Source of the DNA: Echinarachnius parma
Taxonomy: Eukaryota > Echinodermata > Echinoidea > Clypeasteroida > Echinarachniidae
DNA length: 64,000 nt
Assembly: GCA_037951105.1 (NCBI GenBank)
Contig: JBAMJV010012379.1
Span: forward strand, 1 to 64,000
Direction: 5' to 3'
Within the stretch, counting starts at the first letter, position 1. Each line of letters begins with the position of its first letter. A program made the position numbers and the translations under genes. Positions 10,855 to 23,794 of the stretch are shown here, in pieces. The notes under the pieces were generated by a model. That model ran no database searches. It worked only from the letters and a program-made list of their open reading frames with translations, and had not been told where the DNA came from.

Positions 10855-11036
10855 AATTTGCGCCCGTTTACACGTAGGGGAAAACACAATAATTAGTGAA
10901 ATTAATGGAATCGCGATTCAAGTCGCGATTAAAATTGAAATTTGTATGTCCATACGGGTAAAAAAAAAAAAAAATGGATTGCGATTCAAATTTTGAAATT
11001 TAAATCGCGCTAATTTATGTGTGTGTGAACGGGCAT
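10855..11036. repeat. Foldback relic rich in tcgcgatt
   Basis: Inverted ends tgcgcccgtttacac and gtgtgtgaacgggca flank an interior with repeated gaatcgcgattcaa-like palindromes. Confidence 0.65.
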
Positions 11037-11177
11037 ATAATGTATGTAACCATCACGACCATTGCCGAATAACACAATAATGAAGGCCAACATGAAAATA
11101 TGGCAGCATCATAGAGGCTATTTTGTATTATGTAATATATTATTAGTTTGTATAAATGCAATAAATGTTCATATATT

Positions 11178-11602
11178 TTTAAAGGGGACCACCAGGCAAA
11201 GAACAACATATAACCGTTGTGTGATATCAAATAGATGCCCAACATCTTGCAAAGGGTTGCGCAATTCATAAACAATGCAATTAATTACCACTTCATACGG
11301 AACCATTATGGCATCATGGTTCCGTATGCGCCGAACGTTTGCGAGTGCGCCAATTATATTCACGCGTACGTTTGGAGACAATGTATAATCACGGACGATG
11401 TGTTCGTCCTAGACAAAAGGTTGTCTTCGTATGCAGACCTATGAGCACATGTTGTAGTATGATGATGCTTTTTTTTCCAATTACCGGTATATAATTTTCC
11501 GGAAACATATTTGTCCGAACCTTTTGGACTGGAAGAGACTTTTAAAAGTGTTACCTTTTATTCATAAGGATATTAGTTTTGGGTGGTGGTACCCTTTAAC
11601 GA
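11178..11602. mobile_element. TTAA-type MITE, family B, near full length
   Basis: Begins TTAA-aggggaccaccaggcaaag and ends tgggtggtggtaccct-TTAA. The centre has the palindrome tacggaaccat...atggttccgta. The copy at 14903-15350 is in the opposite orientation. Confidence 0.85.
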
Positions 11603-11904
11603 CGTGTGGGTTGTGATGTTAACAAAATTGTATATATTATACATAGCCATCATTTCAGCATGTCTAAAACTGCATACAAATACAATTTAATTATAAAGGT
11701 GCATATTTTGTAGTTTTATTTAGTGCTATAGTAGGAATCAAGGGGCATATGCTCTGATAAATGGTTTATAACCGCGCGCCGCGACTATTTTAATGAAAAA
11801 TGAGCATGTCCTCTGAAAATCAAACAACAAAACATTCACCAGTTGCCAAGGCATGCAGTCTTCAAAATGAAGACATACATCTACATGTGTATAGAAGTGA
11901 GTGT

Positions 11905-12245
11905 CAGTGGCGTAGCTAAGATTTTTTCCAGTGAGGGCAACAGAGGGGCCTTAAATTAGTTTCATGAGGGGGAACCGGTTTTCACCTTACAATAAAGCAA
12001 AAAGACGGGAGAAGAAAAAAAAATGTATTCACTATTTAATTTGCCGAAAATGATGATTTCTGCCTTTGAAAATAAAATGATGTAGCCGATTACCTTTGTC
12101 CATTTTTTTTTTCGCAAGCATGTGTTTGTTTGTTGTTTTTTCTGGTTTTGTGTGGGGGTTTCGGGGTCACAGTTCTTGGGGGCTACGGACAATTTGTTAA
12201 GGGGGCACGTGCCCCTCCCCCGGCCATATAGCTACGCCCCTAGCG
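11905..12245. repeat. G/C-tract foldback-like element (gtggcgtagct)
   Basis: Starts cagtggcgtagctaag and ends tagctacgcccctag, with gggggcacgtgcccctcccc near the right end. Relatives are at 21250-21440 and 22790-22955. Confidence 0.7.
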
Positions 12246-12515
12246 CACGCATTTGGCAATCGCTTCATTGCGTCTATAAACATCGCTCAATCATTTAGTT
12301 AATGACCAAATCTTTCAACCGAAAGCGTGTCAGAGACCTGGCACAAATAGAGGGAGAAATAGTGTAGATTTTACCGCAGACGTATGCAGCTAAAATCGAT
12401 TTGACAAACAGTCCACTCTGAGGTGACCTATAAGTGTTGTCATAACTGTTAAAGAAAATAAAAATGACTCTTCATACATTAATTAATCAATACGTTCTTC
12501 TTCGTCTTAAACATG

Positions 12516-12836
12516 TTAAAGGGATCTAGTAACATGTCCGTATTCACAAACTCTAGTGGTTATCTCATACCTTCATGACCTTGTTGTATTCGTATTACCA
12601 ATAGAAGCATGAACAGTTTTTGGTTTATCGAATTTCCCTTTTGCTGAAAAGATATTTATGATTGAAATGTTCGGATGTTTAATTATCCACTGGAAAGTTT
12701 ATAACATATAATCTCCATTTAACGTAAAATTGTCACACATTACTGAGTGGACATAATATCAGATTACAAAAATAGACATTTAACAACCATTCATCACTTG
12801 TTGCATTATGACAACGAAGTTACCAGACCCCTTTAA
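12516..12836. mobile_element. TTAA-bounded MITE, family A
   Basis: Begins TTAA-agggatctagtaac and ends gttaccagacccct-TTAA. The interior aligns with 3849-4206 in reverse orientation (caaaagatatttatgattga, tcattcatcactt). Confidence 0.85.
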
Positions 12837-14902
12837 GATGGAGACCTGCATGGCCGAATGGAACCAACATGGAATTACACAAACGTAAGAGAGAAGACAA
12901 AATTCTTATTATACAGTCATGTACTATTGGTGGGTGGAGGCGATGTTTGTGCCATTTTGTTTTGCATTTGTTTTGTTTTCGTCTAATAAAGTAAAGAACA
13001 CTAATACGCACATTTGGATAATTCCGAAATCGCCACGGGATCCAAGTTATATCATTATTAATTTAAATGTATTTATTTTTTAATATTCGTTTCTATCAAC
13101 ATAATTATGCTTATCAAATACATTTACGATCATTTTCAAAATTGAACAAAAATATTTGTATACTGTATATTATGTGATTAATTACACTGCATAAATATAT
13201 ACTTCTTGGGAAAGGCGAAGAAGGTTCTAAATAAATTAATTAGAACTATTGGGGGGAAATAAACATGCCCAAGTCCGGATGTTACATATGGAGCATGAAT
13301 GCAATAAAAAACAAATAATGACAATCATAAAGTAATTAAATTATGATGATAATGATATTAATAACCCTAACCACAATAATGAAAACAAACAAGGGCAGAA
13401 GAAAATAACAAAAATATATAGATTATGACATTAAAGTTGCGGGTATCAAGATGACAGTATAATAAAAAGAATTACACAATTAATTAACAACTCTTTTATA
13501 GATGACAAAAAATAGAAACTTACCTATAGCCAGTGGCGAAGAAAATGAAAATAATTTCCTTTCATATCAACATCATTCTTTACTCTGAACAATTACAAGA
13601 TGATATATAATAACAGTGCGAGCCTTTGATGGTCAAAAGCAGTTCACTACAAGTCTAGATCTTCAACGCCGAACGTTTCAACGATGGGCCTATCAAAGTA
13701 TTCTGCAGACGTTTTAAGTTAAAAGAAAAATAATTAAAACAAAATAATAATCATGATAAATTATAATGATGATCGGATGAACTTTGATAATCTTCCGACT
13801 TTTGCGGAGTGTCTGTCCGTTATCGTGACCATCCTCACACTGGCATTTGGGCATCAGACGATTGATTATCTTCAAGAATCTTCAGGATTGAAGGAGGCAG
13901 ATGCATCATCATCATGATCAGAAGAAGAGGATAAAGAAGAGACTGTCCTGATGAGGTACGGTACCGTGTGTGCGCAACCGCCACCTGTACGCATTTTTTG
14001 TATTTGTTTTATTTGTTGCCGATGTGTTTGCTGCAGATTTCTTATGGCGCGCATCTCGTGTCAACAAACTACAATCTAAATGTTTCATCATGACTTTTAC
14101 TCCGGTGACAATCATTTGCTCCGCTGGCGTTTTCTCACTTATTAATCTTTCATAATACCAACGTAGATTTCTGGCCCTAAACAAACATTAACCATCACCA
14201 TATAGCATGAATCATACCTACCCAAACCTAAAGCTAATTCAATCTAATTAAAACGATTTTTTTAATTTTTTTTTATGCAGAATGTGGAAATAGTATATAT
14301 GAACTGAAATTAAATTTATCAATTGAAATAGCGTGGCGATTAACACTCGGGGCAATTAATGCCGGAGCAAATGTCGTGTCACCAAAATGTATAGATCTAA
14401 GTGTTTTGACACTCAACGCATGTTATAACCAGAGATAACCTAATTTTTGGTTTCTATGCAATATGACATCATCTGGTTGACTTTTATTGACGTCTGCAAA
14501 ACGAGCGCAAACATTTAGCGGCATTTAATGTGGTGATGGCATATATCACAGTGTCAATTGAAGAGGCAGTTTCTAGGTAATAGTTAAAGATCTACAAATA
14601 TATTGGACCATTTAATTCGCAATGGTCATCATGAATTATAATAAAGTCTAGCGGATGCTTTTGGTAAAACGTACTGTTTGGTCTATATACCTATTTGATC
14701 TACTCACATTTCGTCTTCAAAAATCGGTACGCACAGAGGCTTACGGTTTGGATTTACAAGTACAATTTACAAGTTATACAATGTATAATAACATTAATTA
14801 CCTAGGATAGGGACGTACACTGCTCTATACCAGCGGGCCCTGCTGGGATGTGGGATTCTATATACTCGTGATTGGGTTAAGGTTACGGGGTCTAATGGGA
14901 GT
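12837..14902. other. About 2 kb with no recognised gene
   Basis: AT-rich and low in complexity in places. The open frames near 13870-14180 are short, overlap on both strands and have no splice context or recognisable motif. Confidence 0.5.
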
Positions 14903-15350
14903 TAAAGGGTACCACCACCCACAAATAATAATCTTGTTATAGAAAGGTAACATCTTTAGTATTCCATTCCTTCAATAAGTTCACAAAAATATGTTTTCAG
15001 AAAAAAAATATATAATTGGAAAACGCATCACCATTCTCAGCCATGCGGTCATGCGGTCTGAATGCGCAGACTATTATGCGAGCAGAGCCAGCGGCGCTAT
15101 AATTATATGCAGAGTGAACGAATCATCCGGGATTCTATTGCATACGCGTGAATTGCATTGGCGCACTCGCAAATGCCTGGCCCGTGTGGAACCACGAGAT
15201 AGCCGTGGTTCCGTAAGTGGTGGAAATTAATTGCTTTGTTTATGAATTACACAACCCTTTGCAAAATGTTGGGTATCTATTTGATATCACAAAACGGTAT
15301 CAAAACATATAATAATGTGTTGTCCTTTGCCTGGTGGTCCCCTTTAAATA
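14903..15350. mobile_element. TTAA-type MITE, family B, inverted copy
   Basis: Starts TTAA-agggtaccaccaccca and ends gcctggtggtccccttTAAA. The interior has gcactcgcaaatgcctgg and the arms tggaaccacg...cgtggttccgta. Family C follows within about 60 bp, the same B-then-C order as at 10.2-10.8 kb. Confidence 0.85.
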
Positions 15351-15406
15351 GACTAAATGAGATAGGCCTATGTATAAACCAAATGGGTGAAGACCAAGTT
15401 CTCGTG

Positions 15407-15920
15407 TTAAAGGGATAGTTGAGTTTTGGTATAATAAGTTACAGTCAGTTTAGTCAAACTTTAGTTACCAAAACCTGCACCATTACATCACAAACTAGAT
15501 AGTTATAACTCCACCATGCTCGAAAGGAATACAAAATTACAAACGACTAAGTACAAAAAGCCTGCATTTATCAGTCAAAAAGAGCCGTTAAAACTCAAGA
15601 GGGCTCTCTCTACAACCTCATTGGTTTCTTTTTATATAAAAGAATTGTGCATGTGATGTTTTGTTAAAATGATGATTAAATAGAGAGATCATCAACAACT
15701 ATTTAAAAGCATCTTTAGTAAATTTTTGAAAAGTGTAAGCATTTTTTTTTCAACGGCTGGTTCAAATTTGTTGAATTATTGTGGGGCCCATTACAAATGG
15801 ATATATTTATGGATATTTGAGCCGTCTCTAAACCGATTTTGACCAAATAAAGTTTATTCTGTCATAAGAATTGTATGCTTTGACACTCATGCAGTTTTTC
15901 ATTACCTCACAAAATAAATC
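15407..15920. mobile_element. TTAA-type MITE, family C, one end missing
   Basis: Starts TTAA-agggatagttgagttttgg, continues with the shared tataactccaccatgctcga block and runs to ttttcattacctcacaaaa, which is internal in the copy at 49785-50325. The far terminus is absent. Confidence 0.8.
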
Positions 15921-16760
15921 ATTTCAACTATGCGTTGCCTTCTGCCCAAATATTGTCGTTTTGGTCAAACAGAATTTTAATAACTAAAACTTGTTAATAT
16001 CATAAAGTTATCATAAAAAATAAGTTATAATTCAGTGATACTGAATTGGTAGGAAAACTCACGGTTTTCAGGGTGACTCGCAACGACTCACAACGGTTTA
16101 CTAGAACGAATCGACTCGATTTAGCCACGGTTTAACGGGGGTTTAACAACGAATTGGGAAGAATTGTACGGCGACTCATAATGAATATTCGTTCTTCGTC
16201 GTTATTCGACGAGTCAGTTCGTCCTTCTTTTGTCTTTAACCATCGCGGTAGAACAATCGTGGCAGAAAAAAAAGTTGCGGTCCCATATAGTGGCGATTTC
16301 TACGGCGACTCGCAACGGATTATCATTCGTGGAGAAAATCGCTTGTAATTCGTTCTTCAAACCGTTGCGCATCGCGAAGAACGCCGTGATTCGTGTTAGC
16401 ACAACGATATATAGTTTTGAACCGGTTCAAAAATGTCGCCATGCCGCAACGATTTCCTCACATTCTTTTTATTGAACAATCGGACAGTGCACAATATGAA
16501 CAATTGGACTTGTTGGAAAATTGCCTGCAAAATTTGTTCCCATTCATGCCATTTGTAATAAAGCATGCAAAATCCCTCCTTGAGGCTCCTTGCAGCATAA
16601 AGTGTTGTCAAAACCCGACGGTGGATTAAGAAAATCCATTCACGCCATTTAAAAATTTGATAAAACATGTGTCAATTTGTTATTTGAATGAAATTGCGGC
16701 GTAATAATGGACACGATTTTCGCAAGACACGCACCATATATAGGCATAACTGTCTAAAAG
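15921..16760. other. No gene recognised; gactcgcaacg-rich patch
   Basis: 16060-16420 repeats cgactcgcaacg and ggttt-type words irregularly. Several overlapping short ORFs lie on both strands, none with recognisable sequence. Confidence 0.45.
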
Positions 16761-16892
16761 CGCATGCGCATTAGCGACTGGGTACGGATTTCGCAGGTCA
16801 CGGATATAGCACCACACCGGGACCATTGGTTGAGAGTAGTGTAAGCGGAGGGGTGTCCTGAAAATTTTCGAAGCCGAGACCAGGACCAGTCC

Positions 16893-16953
16893 AAATTTTT
16901 TTTTTTTTGGGGGGGGGGTTCAACCCGCCCCCCCCCCCCCCCCCCCCCCCCGG
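16893..16953. repeat. Poly-T / poly-G / poly-C homopolymer block
   Basis: A run of about 12 T, about 9 G, then about 24 C. Homopolymers of this length are liable to length error in assembly. Confidence 0.8.
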
Positions 16954-17515
16954 GTACACCTATGCACACTTGTCATATACACTGAAGCTCTTGGTTTCTT
17001 GAAATTAGAAACATTGTTTGATCGTAGAAAGAAAATGTGTTTACTACTCTTTAAACAATTGCAAAACCCTGATCATGAATTAATTTACCTTCTTCCAGAG
17101 CGTATTCCGGATAGTGCATATAATTTGTGTAGTGGTAGACACATATGCCCACCCAGATGCAAAACAAACCGCTGCAAACATAGCTTTATTCCATGGTGTT
17201 TGTATAATCTGCAATAATAAAGTCTGTTTTATATTCATTTTGATTAATTTTGTACAAATATTATATTGTATACCCTTAAGTTCACTCTCTCGCTCATATT
17301 ATAATGAAGTAGTAAGTGATAATAGTTATCGATGCATTTTCTCTTTTTATTGATAATTTGTTAAAGCAGCAACCTGTATTACCCAGCTTAAATCATTTTA
17401 TGGATACTATGGTTAGTATGGATACATATACATGATATATGTCACATAAGTATATTCATGATAACTAATTAATCAAATTATAGATGCTATACTACTTACA
17501 AATGTATGGGCGTCC

Positions 17516-17763
17516 CCTTTTTTCCTCTTCTTCTTCTTCCCCTTCCCCTCCCCTCCTCCTCCTCCCCTTCCTCTTCCTTTTCTTCTCTTTCTTTTTCTCC
17601 CTCTTCTTCTTCTTCCCCTTCTACTTCCCATCCCCCTCATCCTCCTCTTCTTTTTCTCCTCTTCCCCCTTATCCTCTATCTCCTCCTCCTTATTTCCCCT
17701 CCCTCTTTTTCTCCTTTCGATTTTTCTTCTCCTCCCCTCCTCCTTTCCTTCTTCTTTTTCCCT
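17516..17763 (+). repeat. Pyrimidine-rich (CTT/CCT) tract
   Basis: About 250 bp of almost pure C and T on the plus strand. Its open frames translate to Ser/Pro/Leu/Phe only and are not genes. Confidence 0.9.
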
Positions 17764-18101
17764 TAAAGGGATGCCTGTAAAGTGTCTAACTCCACAAAAA
17801 TTACTTGGAGCTTCCTCGTTTCTCTTCTACCGTGTCGTTTAGCTTATGGTAAGAGAAGTATAAAATAGGGTTAGATTTTTTTCAAATGCCCCTTTAGTAT
17901 GACGATATCTATCATTCAGCTCAAAAAGGTCCGTTGTAAAAGCTGACGCATATTTTCGCTTGTTTAACCAGGAAAGCAGTGTTCTTTTTCAATGAAACTT
18001 TCACACATCATTCGGACATATCTTACAATGATTTTGGTACAGGATTGAAGTCTCAAATGTCATTTTGAGCAATATCTGACACTTTACAGGTGCACCTTTA
18101 A
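17764..18101. mobile_element. TTAA-bounded MITE, family D (gcctgtaaagtgtc)
   Basis: Starts TTAA-agggatgcctgtaaagtgtc and ends gacactttacaggtgcacct-TTAA. About 338 bp, no ORF. Confidence 0.85.
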
Positions 18102-18154
18102 TATTCTAACTCAAACTGCAATCGTTTGTGGATTTATTGTGTATGTTAACTACA

Positions 18155-18285
18155 TGGGCGTCGATCACGGGGGGATGGGGGGATATATCCCCCCCCCCCC
18201 AATATTTGAGGTGGGGGGGGGGGGGGGATGGCCTGTATTATTATCCCCCCCCCCCCCCCAATATTTGGGAGGGTCAAACAAAAAA
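18155..18285. repeat. C/G homopolymer repeat pair
   Basis: Alternating runs of C and G around two copies of ccccaatatttg(g/a)g, followed by G-runs. Confidence 0.75.
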
Positions 18286-19254
18286 GTATACTGGCACATG
18301 TAATTGTGGAAGTGGCTACCAAATTGGACTAATATACAACGTTTTCTTTATATTTAGGTACTACCAGCCATTTAATTGTTTGTGTTATGATATATGCCTG
18401 TATATTTTCGTTTCACTGAAGTGAGATTTATCAATATAAGATATGAATGCCTAAACGTTACAGACTAATCAGTGCATAATGAAACTCTTGACCGTGGATG
18501 TTGAAATATAACCGCCTTGATGCACGTATACGTAGTGTCTATTTGGTTTATCATGGAATGTTTAACTGAACCTGAAGATACCTGAAAAAGAATGAGACTG
18601 TCTTTTAAGTAAACAAATATTTTTAAAGTGTTTAGGTACATTGTACATTGAAATAAATATTCGGAATATTGTTATGAATGCAACATACAGTTATACAGAA
18701 AACATGTGCAAACACTTCTATAATAATACAGTAGTAGTTTGAAAATAACTCTTCCTTTCTGTATTATCAACATGATCATGCACCAACGTTATCAAGAAAG
18801 GAAACTTATGAATTCTAACACGAGTCGTGTTACATTGCAAGGCCATGAGATTTAAAAATTCACATCTATTTAGATGATGTATATTATGTACGGCAATACC
18901 TGCGTACTTGGCATAGTAATACATAATAAATGCATAACATGTGGTTTATGTTTTACATGAAAACTCTTCTTCTCATTGTGTGCCATTGTGTGGTGACTTT
19001 GAGCATCCAGTTGTGTATGTGACTGATGTGTATAGTTTCTTATATCGTATGTCTTATTTGTTAAACATTCTTACTCACTCCTCCGTAGGCAGAAGAAGTG
19101 CGTTCCGCTCTTGGGTTTGGTTGTTTTCTGCAAACTTGATTTCATAAATTGTGTTTATTTATAACACGGTAACTCAGAAACAAGTTTATAAAAAGTGAAA
19201 CTGCTGCCTTTGGTATGCTCCAGATTACACAATTTCAAGCCCCAAAATGCAAAA
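18286..19254. other. No feature recognised
   Basis: AT-rich sequence without exon-like frames or recognised repeats. A C-rich block with a run of about 16 C follows at 19265-19325. Confidence 0.45.
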
Positions 19255-19639
19255 GCTCCCTACCGTGGGAGGGGGGACACACCCCTCCCACACCCCTCCC
19301 ACACCCTCCCCCCCCCCCCCCCCCCTCAGTCGCTTCGCTCCCTCGCAATGACCGATCATCCCCCTAATTGGTTAACTATATAGCGAAATAAGCATATGTC
19401 AAACTATTTCATCCACATTCAGGACATACCTTGCTTGTTACATGTTCTACCACAGTCATAATATTCCTGAAAGTTGATTAAAACATTTTGTCGCGTTGGT
19501 TTCGTGTCGGTTTGTATTGGTTAGTTCTAATTCCTGTTGATTCGTTCTGATTTGTTGTAGTTCGCCGTGAAAATCGTCAGTATGGGACTGGGCCTTTACA
19601 GGGCTGTTTTCATAAATTTTTTTAAAAAGCAGCCGGTAA

Positions 19640-20255
19640 TCAAGAGGGCGCCCTCCAGACACCTAAAATAAATCTTTATTATCAAAACATTTAAATGTGA
19701 TGTTTGGTTGAAATAATTATTCAATAAAGAAATTATTCAAAACAAGTTTTAAACCATTTTGGCAATGATTCAAAACATGTGTAGGATTTTAAAATATTTT
19801 CTTGAATAATTATTTAATCAGAGTAAAGTTGTTGGTCCCCAAATGTATTTCAATCGGATATACTTTGTGGATATTTCAGCTGTTTCTGAACCGATTTTGA
19901 TTTAACAAAGTGGTTACACTTTTTTTTTCTTTTTTTTAATCAGATGTTTCTGCATTTATTGAAAAAATCAAATACAACATATTCAAATAACAATAATCAT
20001 GATAATAATATATAATATAATTGATTTATATAAATGTGACAGTTGATATACACAAAGAAAATACATATATATAATTGAGAATTTGAAAATATGGATGTAA
20101 AACAAAGAATCAGGATAAATGCGGAGGCAAACTATCATAAGCATGAATGCTTGAGTCGATAGCAGCCAGTTTTTCATTACTTCACACAAAGAATTTCTAT
20201 ATTGTATTTCTGTGCAAACAAATTCTTGAAGCGCCCTCTAAACTAAAACTGAACT
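19640..20255. repeat. Diverged family C-like element
   Basis: The ends are gagggcgccctcc at 19640 and gaagcgccctctaaactaaa near 20230. The interior shares ctgaaccgattttga and tttttcattacttcaca with the copies at 15.4 and 49.8 kb. An AT-rich insertion appears to occupy 19935-20150. Confidence 0.6.
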
Positions 20256-20284
20256 CTTCTTCTTTTTACAAATATTTATTTTAA

Positions 20285-20860
20285 AAAGGTATGCGTCTGT
20301 GTAATAGATGGAGACCTCTTTCAAACGCAGATATGGATAATAAATACGCAATTGAATTCGTCATTATAACCCAGAATATGTCTCATGACCTTCCACTGTA
20401 TCTTCCAGTAGTGACATCACAACAAACGAACGGAAGTTTGTGTCTGTATTATATGGATAGAAATCTTTTGTATTCGTTAAATGCCCATTCAAACTTAGAT
20501 ATATAATACACAATTGAAAGTCATAATAAACGCGTGCGGTTTATATTTCCCTACATTTCTTCCATTGTACCTCCCAGTCTTTACCTCACACGAACGGAAG
20601 TTCGCGTCTGTATCAATGGACGAAAGACTCTTGTATTTAATGATCTTCCAAATGCAGACAATGCACAATGTAAAAGCCAGAAAAGGATTTCATCGTGACT
20701 TTTACGCATACATTTCTGTCACTTTTCTTGATCACACGAACGGAAGTTTGCGTATGACTTGTATGGATGGAATTTGTCTTATTTGTATTTAATGCTCTTA
20801 TAAACGCAGATATTATTGAGTGTCATGAAAAACCAGAAAGTTAAATATGACATCGCAGCG
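20285..20860 (+). repeat. Tandem repeat, unit about 150-170 bp, 3-4 copies
   Basis: The block cacacgaacggaagtttgcg recurs at about 20418, 20588 and 20735, each followed by an atggatag/atggacga stretch, cttttgtatt and aaacgcagata. A partial unit starts at about 20290. Confidence 0.8.
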
Positions 20861-21248
20861 GTATGCAAGAAATGTATTTATCCATCTTTATTACGCATCA
20901 TTTCTTTCCAATGTTTAAAATGAGATTTTAATTTCAGTGATTTACTCTTGATTTATTGTAGATTCCGTCGTTTACAGAAAACATTCAGATGAAGAAGATG
21001 AATATAATGCACACAATCATGTTTTGGGATTGTCTGTCCGTCTGCGTGTACATGTGCTTGCCAAAGTCATACACATTGTTCATGCAGTTTGATAACTAGC
21101 TAACATAAATTCCAGAACAGGTTTTAGTATTGCCTATAATGGACTAGGGGAATGAGAAGAGGAATAACCGAGGAAAATTTGTATCGGAATCGGACAACAA
21201 ACAAGAGGCTTATAATATGCCAATAATATTTGGACAACATGTATAAAT
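20861..21248. other. No feature recognised
   Basis: Nothing supportable was seen in this short AT-rich interval. Confidence 0.4.
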
Positions 21249-21249
21249 G

Positions 21250-21440
21250 AGCGATCCAGTGGCGTAGCGTGGTCGGACTGATTTTTTTATTATTATTTTG
21301 TAGGGGGGCACGCAAATTAATTGGGGACACACCTTAAGTATTACTTTATTTGCTCAACTATGTTTTCTATTGCTTTTGTCAATTATTGGGGGGTACGTGC
21401 CACCCCCCCCCCCCACTCCCCCCCCCCCCCCCCCCAGACA
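21250..21440. repeat. G/C-tract element (agtggcgtagcgtggtcgga)
   Basis: Starts ccagtggcgtagcgtggtcg and ends in ggtacgtgccacc plus long poly-C. The close relative at 22790-22955 shares gcgtggtcggactgatt and gggcacacctta. Confidence 0.75.
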
Positions 21441-21591
21441 CACCACTGGGGCGATCCTTTCACAATTGCCGCTAATTATAACATCATTCACGAGCAACCA
21501 ACCAAAACTCACTCAAATCTCATTCCAGTTAGTAAATACACTTGTGTGTTTTTGTTGAATAACATATCTAAAATTGTCTTTAACATGTTAT

Positions 21592-21992
21592 TATAGGTTT
21601 TCCCGCTCAATTTCGCGATCGTGTCAATCCAATTGATAATAGGATCAAATGAATTCGCGCGATTTGCGATCGCCGTGTCAAAGCAGCATTCGAATTCGTA
21701 AATAGTCGTTCAAAATCACGTAGGAGCAAGTGAATTTGCACAAAGAGCATACCTTTTCATCAATGGTCATTCGAATTCGCGAAAGGACAGTTGGCTGCAC
21801 ATTCGCGAATTCGAATGCCCATACCGGAAGTTCTGTGTCTATTCTCGAAATCTTATGCGTATGCATGAATTCGCTTGCACTTATTCGGAATTTGGAAGAC
21901 CGATACCAACGATTACGCGGTAATGCGTGAATTTGAATGACCCTTAATGAATTCGATTGAAAAAAGTGTCAAATTGAGCGGGAAAACCTATA
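21592..21992. mobile_element. Foldback MITE with 22-bp perfect TIRs
   Basis: Starts tataggttttcccgctcaat and ends attgagcgggaaaacctata. It is 401 bp long and ends in TA, with an interior of repeated gaattcgcgaa-type palindromes. Tc1/mariner-like TA insertion is possible but not shown. Confidence 0.85.
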
Positions 21993-22308
21993 AAAGAGAA
22001 ATAATTAAATAAATGAATATGAATGCATAAAACTTATACGTAAAGTCATGCACTAAACAAATATCTGTATTTCGTGACAAAGAATTATTATCGGTATCGT
22101 TTCTTATCATAGTTTACGCATACAAAATAACAATTATATATTTGAATTTGTTCCTATCATGCAAACGAAATAAAAGCATAATGTCTACTTATATATAAAG
22201 ATATGCGTCACTATTTCGTCATGTGTTTACTCACCATCATTATTGATTTGTTAACCTTCGGCAATTTCGTCCTCCAAATCTGAATGTTCAGGACTATTTT
22301 CCACCCGA

Positions 22309-22661
22309 TTAAAGGGACTTAGTAACATTGTCCAACTTGTCCAAAATCCAATTGTTATTATTATTCGTATTATCCGGTTTCGGGTTTTCAACTTTTCATT
22401 TCGTTCAAAAGATATTTACGATTGAAGTGTTCGGATACGAAACTATCTACGGGACCTTTTCAGCCGTGTACAAAGTAAGTGCAATGAGTAATATAAGTGA
22501 ATATCACTTTGCATTTTCGCTCATTTCTGGGCCAAATAACATCCAATTAACTTGAAATTTTCACACATTACTTTCTGGACATATCATATCGCACCAATAC
22601 ACATTTTATTAACCACGCATCACTTTTTGCACTTGTCAACAAAGTTACTAGATCCCTTTAA
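22309..22661. mobile_element. TTAA-bounded MITE, family A
   Basis: Starts TTAA-agggacttagtaacattg and ends gttactagatccct-TTAA. It has the interior gagtaatataagtgaatatc and gcattttcgctcatt, shared with other members. Confidence 0.9.
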
Positions 22662-22789
22662 AATACATGGCATCGATTTGCGTGGTATAGGAGCTAATTG
22701 CCACAGCAATCATGACAGGATCTTGATTACTAGACGATGTGCCTGCACCTGCGACATCAAGCATCATAATTGGATCTGGGGTATACCGG

Positions 22790-22955
22790 GGGTATAGCGT
22801 GGTCGGACTGATTGGGGGCACACAAATTATTTTGAGGGCACACCTTATGTATTTTGTTTTTTCAAAAAAAAATTCCTTATGTTTTGTATTGTTTTTCCAA
22901 ATTATTGGGGGCACAGCCCACCAACCCCCCCCCCCCCCCCCCCCCCCCCACGGGC
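22790..22955. repeat. G/C-tract element relic
   Basis: Shares tagcgtggtcggactgatt and agggcacacctta with 21250-21440. It ends in gggggcacagccc and a run of about 24 C. A related fragment is at 52485-52545. Confidence 0.75.
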
Positions 22956-23039
22956 TCCTATGTAATGCTCGATCATTTTAGGGCCACATTAGATAACTAA
23001 TGAGATATAAATGATTGTAGACAGTCTATAGACAGGTAA

Positions 23040-23690
23040 GGACCTTTTTTTCTTGTTCAGTAAAAATCCAAGACCACCCCCCCCCCCCCCGCGCCTTCCC
23101 AAAACCAACTGGAAATATTCTAGCTACGCCACTTTTTACAAATATTTGCTTGTATGTCCATGCTCCGACCCCATACTGCATATGCCATATTTACAGCCTA
23201 ATGAATCAATATTCTTGGGAACGTAAGCTTTCAGGTTTTTTTTTTTTGTTCTATTTATAAAATAATACTTTTGTGAACTGCGACAAATGGCAACTTTTTT
23301 GTTTTTTTGTATACAACTAATGGACTTTTAGAAAATAACAAATTTGCCCGTTAGCTGAGGATAATGGTAATTTCTGTACAATTATAACTGATGTATTAGT
23401 TAGTTGTATTAGATCACTCATCCGTTTCGAGGAATACATTCAATATGACTCGGAATAATCCTTTGCATGTCTGGTGGAATTGCTTGCCATGTACAGATAA
23501 AAAAAACAATCTATTCTGAAACAATCATTGTGAGCATTCAAGAACGCAAGTCGATAAATTAATGGAGAAACTGTGTATAGTATGAGTGATATAATTAACA
23601 TCGTTTCCAAAACAGTGAACAAATAGATTATATTGACATGACAACTAGGATTACGTTATATAATTAGCCATGTCTAATATGGTATAATAA
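23040..23690. other. No gene; one poly-C tract
   Basis: A run of about 12 C lies near 23079. The remainder is AT-rich and unannotatable. Confidence 0.45.
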
Positions 23691-23794
23691 ATGTGGTGCC
23701 TTTTGCTCACATACTATTTTTTTTATCATCGTGTTTTGGAGTGGACTGCATCATTCGTATGCCTAATTATAAGCAAACTAACCACATTCAATAT

